Assembly (NCBI GenBank): GCA_964534905.1
Contig: CAZHPZ010000032.1
Span: 1-14,346, forward strand
DNA: 14,346 bases
Direction: 5' to 3'
Origin: RGIG4608 sp964534905
GTDB lineage: Bacteria; Bacillota; Clostridia; Oscillospirales; CAG-272
Position numbers and translations under genes: made by a program. The notes below the pieces were generated by a model, which was given only the letters and a program-made list of their open reading frames with translations, searched no databases and was not told where the DNA came from. Below, in pieces: positions 1 to 6,582 of this stretch; position 1 is the first letter of the stretch, and each line of letters begins with the position of its first letter.

Positions 1-423
1 TACGATACCGCAGAGGATATAAGCACCAAGATGATAGCATTCTGTGTAGCGTTAGGTACGCTTTTGGGAATAATGCTCGCATCTACATCGGGGCTTTTTC
101 CGAAGTTTTATAATATCTCGGATGAGGCAAGGGGAATAGCGTCGAGTTTTCTCTTGATCACAGGATGTCTTATGCCGCTTTACGCATATCTTCAGGCGGC
201 AAATGCCACTGTACGTGCGGGTGGCAGCACATTTCTTTTGATGCTCTTTGACGGAGTTTTCGTATGCTGTGTTGTATTTCCACTGGCATATGTGCTTTCA
301 AACTTTACCTCACTCAGAATAGAGCTTATATATCTGATAGTAAATGGTGTAGAGGTGCTTAGTAAGGATATTTTCGGTTTTGTTATGCTGAAAAAGAAAA
401 AATGGATACATAAGATAGTTTAA
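1..423 (+). CDS. MATE-family multidrug/Na+ efflux transporter, C-terminal part (5' end outside window)
   Basis: The frame is open from base 1 to the TAA at 421-423, giving the last 140 residues of a membrane protein. It is very hydrophobic, with about three to four membrane segments. Segments such as SFLLITGCLMPLYAYLQAAN and a short basic end (KKKKWIHKIV) resemble the C-terminal half of MATE transporters, which extrude cationic drugs or metabolites in exchange for Na+ or H+. The stretch around GLFPKFYNISDEARGIA looks like the conserved loop between late helices of that fold. The start codon lies upstream of the window; the ATG at 31 is internal. The gene converges on the maf operon and ends about 65 bases before a hairpin terminator. 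The family call rests on overall resemblance, since the fragment carries no catalytic signature; the substrate is unknown. Confidence 0.8.
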   Translation, partial: YDTAEDISTKMIAFCVALGTLLGIMLASTSGLFPKFYNISDEARGIASSFLLITGCLMPLYAYLQAANATVRAGGSTFLLMLFDGVFVCCVVFPLAYVLSNFTSLRIELIYLIVNGVEVLSKDIFGFVMLKKKKWIHKIV

Positions 424-487
424 AGATTGAAAAACGACGATTTTTTTAGAATTAATAGTCCTTGCAATGCTAAAAACAACCAAAAAA

Positions 488-519
488 CCCCCGAAGGTGT
501 CTGACCTTCGGGGGATTTT
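488..519. terminator. Bidirectional intrinsic terminator between MATE gene and maf operon
   Basis: A perfect 11-bp stem (488-498 paired with 504-514, arms CCCCCGAAGGT and ACCTTCGGGGG) closes a 5-base loop. On the + strand it is followed by ATTTTG, a short U-tract, serving the MATE gene. On the - strand it is followed by the complement of the A-run at 482-487, six Ts and then more T-rich sequence, serving the leftward operon that ends with maf 36 bases earlier. The minus-strand U-tract is the better of the two. Confidence 0.9.
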
Positions 520-549
520 GTATGACAAACATTTCATTTTAGTCCAAAA

Positions 550-1146
550 TTAGTCCAAGAGGGATTTTCCGAATTCCTTTTTGAGTGTATCGGAGAGAAG
601 CTTTACGGGCAAGCCGACGACGTTAAAATAGTCGCCCTCAATGCCGTTTATCCAAGTGGACGCATATCCCTGGATAGCGTAGGCGCCCGCCTTATCATAA
701 GCCTCGCTTGTGCAGAGATATTTTTCAAGACTGTTTTCGTCTATTTCATCGAAATGTACGATTGTGCTTTCGCAAGCAGTTACGGATTTTTCACTTGAAA
801 CAAGTGCAATTCCGCTTATGACGCGGTGTGCACGTCCCGAAAATGAACGGAGCATACGACGTGCGTCGTTCTTATCCTTCGGCTTTCCCATTATTTCGCC
901 GTCGGGGCTTACGACAACGGTGTCGCAGGCAAGGATTATGCAATCGTAGAGAAACTCCTTATCCTTTGAGAAGAAGCGTTCAGCTACCGCCTGTCCCTTA
1001 CGTAGTGCTATTTCCTTTACGTAACGTTCGGGATCCTTTTCATCGGAGCTTTCATTTGTATCAAGAGCGAAAATGCTGAAATTAAGACCGAGATCCTGAA
1101 GTATTTCACGTCTTCTCGGTGATTTGGATGCTAAAATGATAGTCAT
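550..1146 (-). CDS. maf: Maf-type nucleoside triphosphate pyrophosphatase
   Basis: This 198-residue protein is full length for the Maf/YhdE family, cytoplasmic enzymes that hydrolyse (d)NTPs, especially dTTP, UTP and modified nucleotides, to the monophosphate and pyrophosphate. Visible family motifs are the N-terminal ASKSPRRREIL (6-16), ACDTVV (73-78, with the conserved Asp75), GKPKD (87-91), DKAGAYAIQG (151-160) and GDYFNVVGLP (171-180). The QG-containing motif and overall form fit the dTTP/UTP-type branch, but exact substrate preference is an inference. The start at 1146 is supported by a GAGGA ribosome binding site (complement of 1154-1158) seven bases upstream. It is the last gene of the leftward operon, 59 bases after ftsH, and is followed by the terminator at 488-514. 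Maf is linked to septum inhibition in Bacillus; no regulatory site specific to it is visible here. Confidence 0.95.
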   Translation of the reverse strand: MTIILASKSPRRREILQDLGLNFSIFALDTNESSDEKDPERYVKEIALRKGQAVAERFFSKDKEFLYDCIILACDTVVVSPDGEIMGKPKDKNDARRMLRSFSGRAHRVISGIALVSSEKSVTACESTIVHFDEIDENSLEKYLCTSEAYDKAGAYAIQGYASTWINGIEGDYFNVVGLPVKLLSDTLKKEFGKSLLD

Positions 1147-1166
1147 AATTTTGTCCTCTTTATTCC

Positions 1167-1194
1167 GAATGCCGACCTTATTCGATCGGCATTC
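1167..1194. other. Inverted repeat (hairpin) between ftsH and maf
   Basis: Arms GAATGCCGA (1167-1175) and TCGGCATTC (1186-1194) form a perfect 9-bp stem with a 10-base loop. In the direction of the operon (minus strand) the hairpin lies between the ftsH stop codon and the maf ribosome binding site and is followed by purine-rich sequence, so it should not terminate there. On the plus strand it is followed by a T-rich run (TTATTTTTTG). It could be an mRNA-stabilising or processing hairpin for ftsH, or an antisense terminator; the sequence alone does not decide. Confidence 0.75.
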
Positions 1195-1205
1195 TTATTT
1201 TTTGT

Positions 1206-3290
1206 TTATTTATCTACGCTTTCGGAGCCGTCACTCTCGTCGGAGCTTTCGTATGTCTCACCGCTCGGTGCATTTACCATACGCTCGCGCTCTTCCTTTT
1301 CACGGCGAAGCTCTTCCTCGACCTTGCGCTGTTCTTCCTCTTCCTCACGGTGCTTTGCCTCATTTTCCTCACGGCTCTTACGTTCCTTTTCCTTGGCGAT
1401 CTCGTCGATCTCCTCAAAGGTGAGGTCGTTTTCCATAGCTGCCTTGAACTGATCTCCGTCCATAAATTCATTCTTAAGGAGATATCCTGCGATGAGGTGG
1501 AGCTTATCTATGTGGTCGTTCAATATCTGCTTACACTGAACATATGCGTTTTCTATTATAGAACGCACCTCGTCGTCTATCTCGGATGCGATCTTCTCGG
1601 AATAGTTCTTTGTATTGTTGAAGTCTCTGCCGAGGAACACCTCGGTGTCCGAATGCTCGGAGCCGTAGAGCACAAGACCGAGCTTGTCGCTCATACCGTA
1701 GCGTGTGACCATATTTCTTGCGGTTTTGGTCGCCTGCTGAATATCGCCCGAGGCACCTGTTGAGATATCGTCAAGTATTATTTCCTCTGCGGCTCTTCCG
1801 CCGAGTGCGAGAACGATGCTGTCGAGCATCTGACCTCTTGTGAGCGTGAATGTATCCTGCTCGGGAATGCTTACCGTAACGCCTCCTGCGTTTCCTGCGG
1901 GAACGGTGGAGATGAATTTAACCGGATCGGTGTGCTTGCAGTAGTAAGAAGCAACTGCGTGACCTGCCTCGTGATATGCGGTAAGCTTGTTGTCCTCCTC
2001 GGTTCTGATCCTCGTTTTCTTCTGAGGACCGAGAAGTATCTTCATATAGGACTTTTCGATATCCTCCATACCGATTAGGCTCTTGTTGCATTTAGCGGCG
2101 TGAAGAGCAGCCTCGTTGAGGAGGTTTGCGAGGTCCGCGCCTGTAAATCCGATAGTGGACTGCGCAATTTTGTGATAGTCGACAGTGCTTTCCATTGGCT
2201 TCTTTCTTGCGTGTACCTTGAGGATTTCCTCACGTCCCTTGATATCGGGATATCCTACTCTTACCTGTCTGTCAAAACGACCGGGACGGAGAAGAGCGGG
2301 GTCGAGTATATCCGCACGGTTTGTTGCGGCTATGATGATTATACCTTCGTGAGTGCCGAAGCCGTCCATCTCCACGAGAAGCTGGTTGAGCGTTTGCTCA
2401 CGCTCGTCGTGTCCGCCGCCGAGACCTGCGCCTCTGTGACGTCCCACCGCGTCTATCTCGTCGATGAAGATTATCGCCGCGGGAGCCTTTCTTGCCGTTT
2501 CAAAGAGGTCTCTTACTCGGCTTGCACCGACGCCGACATACATTTCGACGAAATCGGAGCCGGACATTGAGAAGAAAGGAACGCCCGCTTCGCCGGCAAC
2601 TGCCTTTGCAAGCAGGGTCTTACCGGTTCCGGGAGGGCCCACAAGCAGAACGCCGTGGGGGATCTTTGCGCCGAGACGAGAGAATTTCTGGGGATCCTTA
2701 AGATATTCGACTATCTCGACAAGCTCCTGCTTTTCCTCCTCGGCACCCGCAACATCGTCAAAGGTGACCTTGTTTTTATCGTTTTGAGGCATATGAGCCT
2801 TTGCTTTGCCGAAGCTCATCATACCGCCCGTATTTTTGTTCATTTGCTTCATAATATAGAAGCCGAGCAGTACCATTGATATGATCATAAGGAGCGTCGG
2901 GAGCATTGATACCCACCAGGGGTATTCGGTCAGAGGCTCGTAGTCATATCCCACGAGATTTTTAAGGTTGCCTTGATATTTTTCGAATTCGCTTGTGAAC
3001 AGGTCGATATTACGAAGCTTGTAGCTTATCTTTTCGGTTTTGAGTCCCACAACGTCCTCGGGAGTGAGCAATCCGCTCTTTTCGGACTTGTATACTATCA
3101 TAGTGAGAACGTTTGAGTTGGAAACCTCAAACTCCTTGACTCTGTCCTCCTCGAAATATTGCATAACATCGCTGAAACTCAGATTTTCCTTGTTCTGCTG
3201 TGTTCCCGTCATGGCAAACACGGCAAGAAGAATCAGCGATATCAATGCAAGATAAAAAATTATAACTCTTACACTGTTGTTTTTCTTCAT
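1206..3290 (-). CDS. ftsH: ATP-dependent zinc metalloprotease FtsH
   Basis: This 694-residue membrane-anchored AAA+ protease degrades misassembled membrane proteins and regulatory proteins. Order of parts: membrane segment 1 (about 7-27), a periplasmic-side FtsH_ext domain (about 35-122), membrane segment 2 (about 125-147), the AAA domain with Walker A GPPGTGKT (218-225), pore loop around FVEMYVG (247-253), Walker B IIFIDEID (273-280) and second region of homology with the NRADILDPALLRPGRFD box (324-340), then the M41 peptidase domain with HEAGH (440-444) and the third zinc ligand Asp516 in GASGDI. All catalytic residues are present. The C-terminus carries a Lys/Glu-rich helix (about 633-670) and an acidic Ser/Asp/Glu end (671-694). 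The start is backed by GGAGG seven bases upstream. It lies 20 bases after tilS; the tilS-ftsH pairing is common in Firmicutes, though the hpt gene often found between them is absent. Confidence 0.98.
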   Translation of the reverse strand: MKKNNSVRVIIFYLALISLILLAVFAMTGTQQNKENLSFSDVMQYFEEDRVKEFEVSNSNVLTMIVYKSEKSGLLTPEDVVGLKTEKISYKLRNIDLFTSEFEKYQGNLKNLVGYDYEPLTEYPWWVSMLPTLLMIISMVLLGFYIMKQMNKNTGGMMSFGKAKAHMPQNDKNKVTFDDVAGAEEEKQELVEIVEYLKDPQKFSRLGAKIPHGVLLVGPPGTGKTLLAKAVAGEAGVPFFSMSGSDFVEMYVGVGASRVRDLFETARKAPAAIIFIDEIDAVGRHRGAGLGGGHDEREQTLNQLLVEMDGFGTHEGIIIIAATNRADILDPALLRPGRFDRQVRVGYPDIKGREEILKVHARKKPMESTVDYHKIAQSTIGFTGADLANLLNEAALHAAKCNKSLIGMEDIEKSYMKILLGPQKKTRIRTEEDNKLTAYHEAGHAVASYYCKHTDPVKFISTVPAGNAGGVTVSIPEQDTFTLTRGQMLDSIVLALGGRAAEEIILDDISTGASGDIQQATKTARNMVTRYGMSDKLGLVLYGSEHSDTEVFLGRDFNNTKNYSEKIASEIDDEVRSIIENAYVQCKQILNDHIDKLHLIAGYLLKNEFMDGDQFKAAMENDLTFEEIDEIAKEKERKSREENEAKHREEEEEQRKVEEELRREKEERERMVNAPSGETYESSDESDGSESVDK

Positions 3291-3310
3291 TAATAACCTC
3301 CGAATGTATG

Positions 3311-4690
3311 TTAAGTCATTTTTGGCAATTTAACGGTAATGCGATAGAAATTTTCGGTGGGACGTCCCGAACGCTTTATTTTGTCGGAAAGCGCAACGCC
3401 GGGGATCCACAGTATTTCATCGCCCGATACGAGCAGGGGCAGCTTTCCTCGAAGCTCTATCGGAACCTTTTTTTCATTCATCAGCTTTTTCAGACTCTTG
3501 TGCATTCCGGATGTGAGAATAACGTCGCCCTCACGCCTCGGTCTTAGGTGCATTTCGTCCGTGACGGCGTCACGGCTGATGATGATATGGGGATCGTCCG
3601 CCGTCGGTTCTGCGGGATCCTCTTCGATAATTATTATAACACCGTCCTCACTCAAAAATTCGCCCGGGCATAGCGGAATGTCAAAATCGCCGCCTGCGAT
3701 GGGTGCGATATCCTTGCCGAAGCGGAGCATATCGCCCTTGATAATTGCCTCGGTGCCGCCGGGCAGGGAGGCGCGTGAATGGGAAACGGATTTTTGCGCA
3801 AGTAGGGTAAGCGCTTTGACGTGAACGTATTCGAGCGATACGCCCGATACGTCCTTAAAGCAAATCTCAAGCACGCGCGCCTTCAGCGCATCGTGCAGGG
3901 AGTTGAATTCCGCAAGAGGAATTCCGTCTGTGACATGTTCCGAAATAAATTTACGTGCACATTCGTCGACAAAGTCGTCAACCTGCCTTGCGTTATCGCA
4001 AAACCGAGCTACGACCTTATTCAAATCGGGCTGTACCTCACGAAGCACGGGTGTAACCTTGGCACGCAGAGCGTTTCGTGTGTAGCTCGTGTCGGCGTTG
4101 GTGCTGTCCGTGACGAAATCTATGCCGTTTTCCGCACAATATTCGAGAATGTCCTCTTTGTCGGCACCGAGCAGGGGACGTGCTATATAAAGCTCGCCTC
4201 TCTCTCCGAAGCGTCTGCAGGGAGATATCGCGCCTATCCCTCCGACGCCCGAGCCTCGCAGCAGATGAAGGAGCATACTCTCCGTCAGGTCTGCGGCATG
4301 ATGTGCGGTTACAAGCGTATCTATCGAATTTTCTTTCATTATGCGCTCAAAGAACGCGTATCTTTGCTCCCTTGCCTCAAGTTCAAGGCTGTTGCCGTGC
4401 TCGCGTGCAAGAGCGGGAATGTCCGCATATTCTGTAAAAAGAGTGATACCGAGCTCCTCGCAAAGTTCACCGCAAAAGCGAGCGTCGCGTTCTGCCTCGT
4501 CTCCGCGAATCCCGTGATTGAGATGTGCGGCAAAAAGGGCGTATCCGTGCTCCGCCGCGTCAAGCGACAAAAGGTGGAGAAGTGCACTTGAATCCGCTCC
4601 TCCGGAGAGAGCAACAAGCACGCCTGAGGTGTACGGCATACCCGTGAGAGTGTGCGGAGGTGTAAAGTGATTTTTTAAGCCTTTTTTCAT
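3311..4690 (-). CDS. tilS: tRNA(Ile)-lysidine synthase TilS
   Basis: TilS attaches lysine to cytidine 34 of the CAU-anticodon tRNA-Ile in an ATP-dependent reaction, so that it reads AUA and is charged with isoleucine; it is essential in most bacteria. This 459-residue protein has the PP-loop SGGADS (29-34), LNHGIRG (57-63), the region TAHHAADLTES (128-138), and YTRNALRAKVTPVL (203-216) in the N-terminal ATP-pyrophosphatase domain. The C-terminal tRNA-binding domain begins near RPRREGD (383-389) and continues with KKLMNEKKVP (401-410). The usual HHxDDQxET box is altered to HHAADLTES, with one Asp and the Gln replaced. The start is chosen at 4690, with GGAG eight bases upstream, 23 bases after dnaB. 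Several start codons near the N-terminus are possible because the PP-loop comes slightly late. Confidence 0.95.
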   Translation of the reverse strand: MKKGLKNHFTPPHTLTGMPYTSGVLVALSGGADSSALLHLLSLDAAEHGYALFAAHLNHGIRGDEAERDARFCGELCEELGITLFTEYADIPALAREHGNSLELEAREQRYAFFERIMKENSIDTLVTAHHAADLTESMLLHLLRGSGVGGIGAISPCRRFGERGELYIARPLLGADKEDILEYCAENGIDFVTDSTNADTSYTRNALRAKVTPVLREVQPDLNKVVARFCDNARQVDDFVDECARKFISEHVTDGIPLAEFNSLHDALKARVLEICFKDVSGVSLEYVHVKALTLLAQKSVSHSRASLPGGTEAIIKGDMLRFGKDIAPIAGGDFDIPLCPGEFLSEDGVIIIIEEDPAEPTADDPHIIISRDAVTDEMHLRPRREGDVILTSGMHKSLKKLMNEKKVPIELRGKLPLLVSGDEILWIPGVALSDKIKRSGRPTENFYRITVKLPKMT

Positions 4691-4713
4691 ATGTCGGCTC
4701 CGAAAAAGCGAAA

Positions 4714-6063
4714 TTAAGTCGGCTCTCTGCCGTCGTCCGCAATGGAACGGAACAGAGTATACTGACCGAGCCAGCCCATTTTGATGTTGCCGGTTGAGCC
4801 GTGACGGTTTTTGGCGATTATAACCTCGGCTATGTTTGACGCCTCGCCCTCGGTCGGAACGGCGCCGCTGTTATAATATTCGTTTCTGTAAAGGAACATT
4901 ACAACGTCTGCGTCCTGCTCGATAGCACCGGAGTCACGAAGGTCGGAGAGCATCGGCTTCTTGTCGGTTCTCGATTCGGGACCACGGGAAAGCTGAGCAC
5001 AGCAGATTATCGGAACGTTAAGTTCCTTTGCCATTATCTTAAGTGAACGGGAGATCTCGCCGACCTCCTGCGCGCGGTTGTCTATTTTTCTGTCACTCTG
5101 CATAAGCTGGAGATAGTCTATGATAACAAGTCCGAGATTTTCAACACGGCGAAGCTTTGCTTTCATTTCGGTAACGCCGATGCCGCTCGTGTCGTCGATG
5201 AGAATGTCGCATCCCGCAAGACGTGAGCTTGCGTCTGCGATCTTTTCCCAGCTTTCGCTTGAAAGCTTGCCCGAGCGAAGCTCGTGGCTGTCTACGAGCG
5301 CCTCACTTGAAAGTACACGTGTAACAAGCTGCTCGGCACTCATCTCAAGAGAAAACACGCAAACCTTTTTCTTGGTGCTCTGCGCAACGTTTGTTGCGAT
5401 GTTGAGCGCAAAGCTTGTCTTACCCATACCGGGACGTGCGCCTATGAGAATAAGGTCGGAGTTACCCATGCCGACGAGGACTCGGTCAACGCCCGAAAAT
5501 CCGGTGGCTGTGCCGTGGGATGCGTCGGGATTGGTGGAAAGCTCGTGAAGATTGTTGTAAACCGATCCGAGAACGTCGCGTATATGCTTGAAGTTCTTTG
5601 TATCTCTGCCCTGGGCTATGGAGAATATCTTGCTTTCGGCAAGCTCGATTATGCCCGAGGCGGATTCCTGCTCGGAGAATGCGCTTTCGTTTATTTCTCC
5701 GCAAACCTCAATGAGCTGACGGAGAGCGCTTTTTTCCTTGACTATTCTTGCATAGTCCTTTACGTTGAGCGCGGTGGGAACGACCTCGGAGAGGGTTCTA
5801 ATATAGTCCTCTCCGCCGCTTTTGTCGTATATACCCTTGCGAACGAGCATATCTATGAGTGTAACGACGTCGATTTCCTTATTGGTGAGGAAAAGCTCCG
5901 TTGCCGCAAGATATATCTGCTTGTGCTCGGTGATGTAAAAGTCGTCTGCCTTTATGAGATCCGCAACCTCGTTTATTGAGGCGGGGTCGATGAGTATCGA
6001 TCCGAGGAGCGATTGCTCCGCGATGAGCGAGAACGGCAGCTTTCTGTTAAGGTCTTCGTTCAT
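4714..6063 (-). CDS. dnaB: Replicative DNA helicase DnaB (DnaC in Bacillus naming)
   Basis: This is the hexameric 5'-3' helicase that unwinds DNA at the replication fork and recruits primase. With the start at 6063 it is 449 residues, the normal family length. The N-terminal DnaB domain covers about 8-110 (it opens with IAEQSLLGSIL), a linker follows, and the RecA-like C-terminal domain holds Walker A GARPGMGKT (208-216), Walker B LVIIDYLQLM (312-321), QLSR (357-360), a conserved DLRDSGAIEQDAD segment (374-386) and the arginine-finger region KNRHG (418-422). There is no intein. The start at 6063 is preferred over an in-frame ATG at 6096 because AAGGAG lies six bases upstream of it, the longer form would overlap rplI, and homologues begin near this point. 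It lies 10 bases after rplI, the standard Firmicutes rplI-dnaB pair. Confidence 0.97.
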   Translation of the reverse strand: MNEDLNRKLPFSLIAEQSLLGSILIDPASINEVADLIKADDFYITEHKQIYLAATELFLTNKEIDVVTLIDMLVRKGIYDKSGGEDYIRTLSEVVPTALNVKDYARIVKEKSALRQLIEVCGEINESAFSEQESASGIIELAESKIFSIAQGRDTKNFKHIRDVLGSVYNNLHELSTNPDASHGTATGFSGVDRVLVGMGNSDLILIGARPGMGKTSFALNIATNVAQSTKKKVCVFSLEMSAEQLVTRVLSSEALVDSHELRSGKLSSESWEKIADASSRLAGCDILIDDTSGIGVTEMKAKLRRVENLGLVIIDYLQLMQSDRKIDNRAQEVGEISRSLKIMAKELNVPIICCAQLSRGPESRTDKKPMLSDLRDSGAIEQDADVVMFLYRNEYYNSGAVPTEGEASNIAEVIIAKNRHGSTGNIKMGWLGQYTLFRSIADDGREPT

Positions 6064-6069
6064 TGTCCG

Positions 6070-6075
6070 CTCCTT
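6070..6075 (-). promoter_or_regulatory. Ribosome binding site fixing the dnaB start
   Basis: On the minus strand AAGGAG sits six bases before the ATG at 6063-6061 and overlaps the rplI stop codon (6074-6076). This spacing supports the shorter dnaB reading frame and suggests translational coupling of rplI and dnaB. Confidence 0.85.
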
Positions 6076-6526
6076 ACTGCTTCGGAGATACCACAACGGT
6101 GATCTTACCCGTTATCTCCGCACCGTAAAGCTTTACGTCGATCTTATAGGTGCCGAACGTCTTGATGCTCTCATTCATAAGAATTTTCTTCTTATCTACG
6201 ATGATTCCGTGATCCTTTGCGAGTCTTTCCGTGATATCCTTGCTTGTAACCGCACCGTAAAGACGGTTGTCATTGCCCGCGCTCTCCGTTATTTTGACCG
6301 TAACGGATGCGAGCTTGTCTGCAAGAGCACGAGCCTCGCTTTTTGCTACCTCTATTTTGTGAAGATTGGAAGCTTCCTTGTTTTTTGCTTCGTTAACTGC
6401 CTTGGCGTCTGCGATTATCGCAAGCTTTTTGGGAAGAAGAAAGTTTCTTGCATATCCGTCGGATACTTCGATTATCTGATCCTTTTTACCCTGACCCTTA
6501 ACGTCCTGTGTCAACATTACTTTCAT
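6074..6526 (-). CDS. rplI: 50S ribosomal protein L9
   Basis: This 150-residue protein matches bacterial L9 in length and order of parts. The N-terminal rRNA-binding domain starts MKVMLTQDVKGQGKKDQI and includes the signature GYARNFLLPKKLA (24-36). A long lysine- and alanine-rich connecting helix (about 42-75) follows, then a C-terminal domain with RLYGAVTSKDI (88-98). L9 binds 23S rRNA at the base of the L1 stalk and helps maintain reading frame; it is usually not essential. The ribosome binding site TAGGAG (complement of 6534-6539) lies about seven bases before the ATG. The 56-base gap after gdpP holds no clear terminator, so it is probably co-transcribed with gdpP and dnaB. A weak minus-strand -10-like TATTAT in that gap has no good -35 partner. 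Confidence 0.97.
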   Translation of the reverse strand: MKVMLTQDVKGQGKKDQIIEVSDGYARNFLLPKKLAIIADAKAVNEAKNKEASNLHKIEVAKSEARALADKLASVTVKITESAGNDNRLYGAVTSKDITERLAKDHGIIVDKKKILMNESIKTFGTYKIDVKLYGAEITGKITVVVSPKQ

Positions 6527-6582
6527 TTTTGTTACTCCTAACTCTGAGATTGTATAATACGATTCTTAAAAAATCTTGAAAT

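Noticed and set aside
3821..4591. Open reading frame of 256 codons antisense to tilS.
   Set aside because: Same codon-aligned shadow effect; no recognisable domain, and tilS is intact with its family motifs.
6064..6096. Extended dnaB start at 6096 adding 11 residues.
   Set aside because: The extension overlaps rplI and does not resemble DnaB N-termini, while the ATG at 6063 has a well-placed AAGGAG.
6540..6582. Possible promoter between gdpP and rplI (minus-strand TATTAT/TATACA).
   Set aside because: No -35 box better than three of six matches at 16-18 bases; kept only as a weak possibility.
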